A DNA stretch of 7,130 nt. It comes from Lysobacter_K sp043738095 (GTDB lineage: Bacteria; Pseudomonadota; Gammaproteobacteria; Xanthomonadales; Xanthomonadaceae). Positions 6,499-7,130 of this stretch are shown piece by piece. Location of the stretch: NCBI GenBank assembly GCA_043738095.1, contig JAYSZI010000052.1, forward strand, positions 1-7,130, read 5' to 3'. How positions within the stretch are numbered: the first letter of the stretch is position 1; every line of letters begins with the position of its first letter. The notes below the pieces were generated by a model that was given only the letters and a program-made list of their open reading frames with translations, ran no database searches and was not told where the DNA came from. The position numbers were made by a program, and so were the translations under genes.

Positions 6499-6617
6499 GG
6501 AACCTTCAGCCCACGGTATATCTGCAAGCCAGTGGCAGAAACGCCACGCTGTATCTGGGCGTGACCAGCGACCTGGAGGCTCGTCATTCGCGCGAACGCG
6601 GGAATCCGGTGACGTGA
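6495..6617 (+). pseudogene. Truncated GIY-YIG copy 4
   Basis: Same layout, with A7 to T and L11 to Q. The tail is again HSRERGNPVT and its TGA overlaps the GTG start of the intact gene in GTGA. The frame stays open for 40 codons. Confidence 0.85.
6583..6607 (+). repeat. Palindrome copy 5 (variant), directly upstream of the intact GIY-YIG gene
   Basis: It has the same ATTCGC arm variant as copy 1. It lies 6 bases before the GTG start of the intact gene and, with copy 6, frames that gene as an inverted repeat (31 of 33 positions match over 6579-6611 against 6925-6957). Confidence 0.9.
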
Positions 6618-6910
6618 GGAACCTTCAGCCCGCGGTATATCTGCTCGCAAGCAGCAGAAACGGCACGCTCTATCTGGGTGTGACTAGCGACCTGGTGCGA
6701 CGAACATGGCAACACCGAGAACACTTGGCTGAAGGGTTCACCAATACTCATGACGTCACTTTGCTCGTTTGGTTCGAGCAGCACGCAACGATGGATGCTG
6801 CTATCACCCGGGAGAAACAGCTCAAAAAGTGGCGGCGGGCGTGGAAGATCGAGCTGATTGAGGCTGGCAATCCGTATTGGAATGACCTGTGGCCGGTGAT
6901 CGTCGGGTAG
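6614..6910 (+). CDS. Small GIY-YIG nuclease family protein (YhbQ/COG2827-like)
   Basis: A 98-residue single-domain GIY-YIG protein of the usual length for stand-alone members. The two signature strands read AVYLL (7-11) and LYLGVTSDL (19-27), where Y9 and Y20 stand for the two motif tyrosines. R29/R30 and H34 in LVRRTWQH follow, then E67 in REKQLKKW, the expected metal-binding Glu, and a C-terminal NPYWNDLW typical of this subfamily. GIY-YIG domains cut DNA using one divalent metal; the cellular job of the small YhbQ-like proteins is not settled. The start is GTG, overlapping the TGA of truncated copy 4, with no clear ribosome site; an earlier in-frame start would read into the palindrome. 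All catalytic residues seem present, so the protein may be active. It lies between inverted copies of the palindrome, and its own first 27 codons make up most of the upstream array. Confidence 0.93.
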   Translation: MRNLQPAVYLLASSRNGTLYLGVTSDLVRRTWQHREHLAEGFTNTHDVTLLVWFEQHATMDAAITREKQLKKWRRAWKIELIEAGNPYWNDLWPVIVG

Positions 6911-6924
6911 TCCAACAGCGACGG

Positions 6925-6957
6925 CACTGGATTCCCGCGTTCGCGGGAATGACGAGC
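6925..6957 (-). repeat. Palindrome copy 6, inverted orientation
   Basis: The reverse complement of these 33 bases is identical to the blocks of copies 2 and 4, including the flanks GCTC and AGTG that give the otherwise symmetrical core a direction. It begins 14 bases after the GIY-YIG stop. The 9-bp stem could protect or end the transcript, but no T-tract follows. Confidence 0.92.
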
Positions 6958-7034
6958 GACGCGCATCGCAACCACGGGAAAGGCCGCGACGAGCGAGCTT
7001 TGCATCCCCCTCAAGCGCCAGCATCCGGTGGTCC

Positions 7035-7130
7035 GCATACGCGATGTATGCAGTGCAGCGCACAGGGATGTGCGCGGTAGGTGAGTGTGGGCAGGATGCC
7101 CACCGAACCTGCACGCATACGTCGCGTATG
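7035..7130. repeat. Cluster of four short hairpins, possibly REP-like
   Basis: Four perfect inverted repeats occur in 96 bases: GCATAC-N5-GTATGC (7035-7051), GCGCACA-GGGA-TGTGCGC (7058-7075), GTGGGCA-GGA-TGCCCAC (7087-7103) and CATACG-TCG-CGTATG (7116-7130, touching the window end). A GTAG tetranucleotide at 7077-7080 precedes the third one, as in REP sequences, where GTAG or a similar tetranucleotide heads a hairpin. The first and last hairpins share the CATAC/GTATG arms. No gene is visible from 6911 to 7130. Confidence 0.5.

Larger units (their letters stand above)
6107..6613 (+). repeat. Tandem array: palindrome plus four 119-bp units of truncated GIY-YIG gene and palindrome
   Basis: A palindrome (6107-6131) is followed by four direct repeats of exactly 119 bp, starting at 6138, 6257, 6376 and 6495. 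The fifth period start, 6614, is the intact GIY-YIG gene. Each unit holds about 81 bases matching the 5' end of that gene (27 codons) and about 38 bases carrying the palindrome ATTCCCGCGAACGCGGGAAT or a variant. Units differ from each other by only a few substitutions and no indels, so the array is recent or kept uniform. Units 1 and 2 share one variant (CTGCTAGCGAG) and units 3 and 4 another (CTGCAAGCCAG), which suggests stepwise duplication. Confidence 0.95.
6579..6957 (+). mobile_element. Candidate palindrome-bounded GIY-YIG unit
   Basis: The intact nuclease gene is bounded on the left by palindrome copy 5 and on the right by copy 6 in opposite orientation. Over 33 bases the two ends match at 31 positions. 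The 379-bp unit thus has the form of a tiny element, one gene between terminal inverted repeats. No target-site duplication is evident, and the palindrome itself is a common dispersed repeat, so the inverted arrangement may be accidental. Classing it as mobile is inference. Confidence 0.35.

Noticed and set aside
6107..6957. CRISPR array
   Set aside because: The spaced palindromes look superficially like repeats, but the intervening sequences are near-identical copies of a gene fragment, not unique spacers, and no cas gene is present.
6584..7114. 176-codon minus-strand frame containing RTRES-type peptide
   Set aside because: It is antisense to the GIY-YIG gene and its recognisable pieces are translations of the palindrome; such frames are a common annotation artefact of this repeat.

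Overview
The window is GC-rich and codes densely with GC-rich third positions. It looks like a gammaproteobacterium of the Xanthomonadales (Lysobacterales) type. Three things suggest this: the composition, secreted S9 peptidases and Cys-rich exported proteins, and the dispersed palindrome ATTCCC-N8-GGGAAT, whose translated form (HSRERGNP) is familiar from such genomes. The placement is tentative because no rRNA or other phylogenetic marker is present.

Layout. Left part, minus strand: the probable first codons of a gene leaving the window (1-19), a 519-residue exported Cys-rich protein of unknown function (57-1616), a non-coding gap with a terminator and a possible gene remnant (1617-1952), and a secreted prolyl-oligopeptidase-family (S9) peptidase (1953-4328). 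Middle: a 332-bp divergent intergenic region, then on the plus strand subunit I of a cytochrome bd-type quinol oxidase of the short-Q-loop, CioA-like class (4661-6094). The cydB partner that normally follows it is not in the window.

Right part: 12 bases after the oxidase stop begins a striking array. A palindrome is followed by four head-to-tail units of exactly 119 bp. Each unit consists of the first 27 codons of a GIY-YIG endonuclease gene joined to the palindrome. The fifth period is the complete 98-residue GIY-YIG gene (6614-6910). A copy of the palindrome in the opposite orientation follows (6925-6957), so the intact nuclease gene lies between inverted palindromes. The last ~100 bases (7035-7130) hold four more short perfect hairpins and no gene.

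The two left-hand proteins are both exported and probably act in the periplasm or outside the cell. Nothing shows that they work together. The oxidase subunit belongs to the respiratory chain. The most unusual part is the GIY-YIG/palindrome array. It resembles in outline the pairing of REP palindromes with RAYT transposases, or the alternating dRS3/RS mosaics of Neisseria, but here the associated protein is a small GIY-YIG nuclease whose own 5' end has been amplified together with the palindrome. A role of the nuclease in spreading the repeat is inference.
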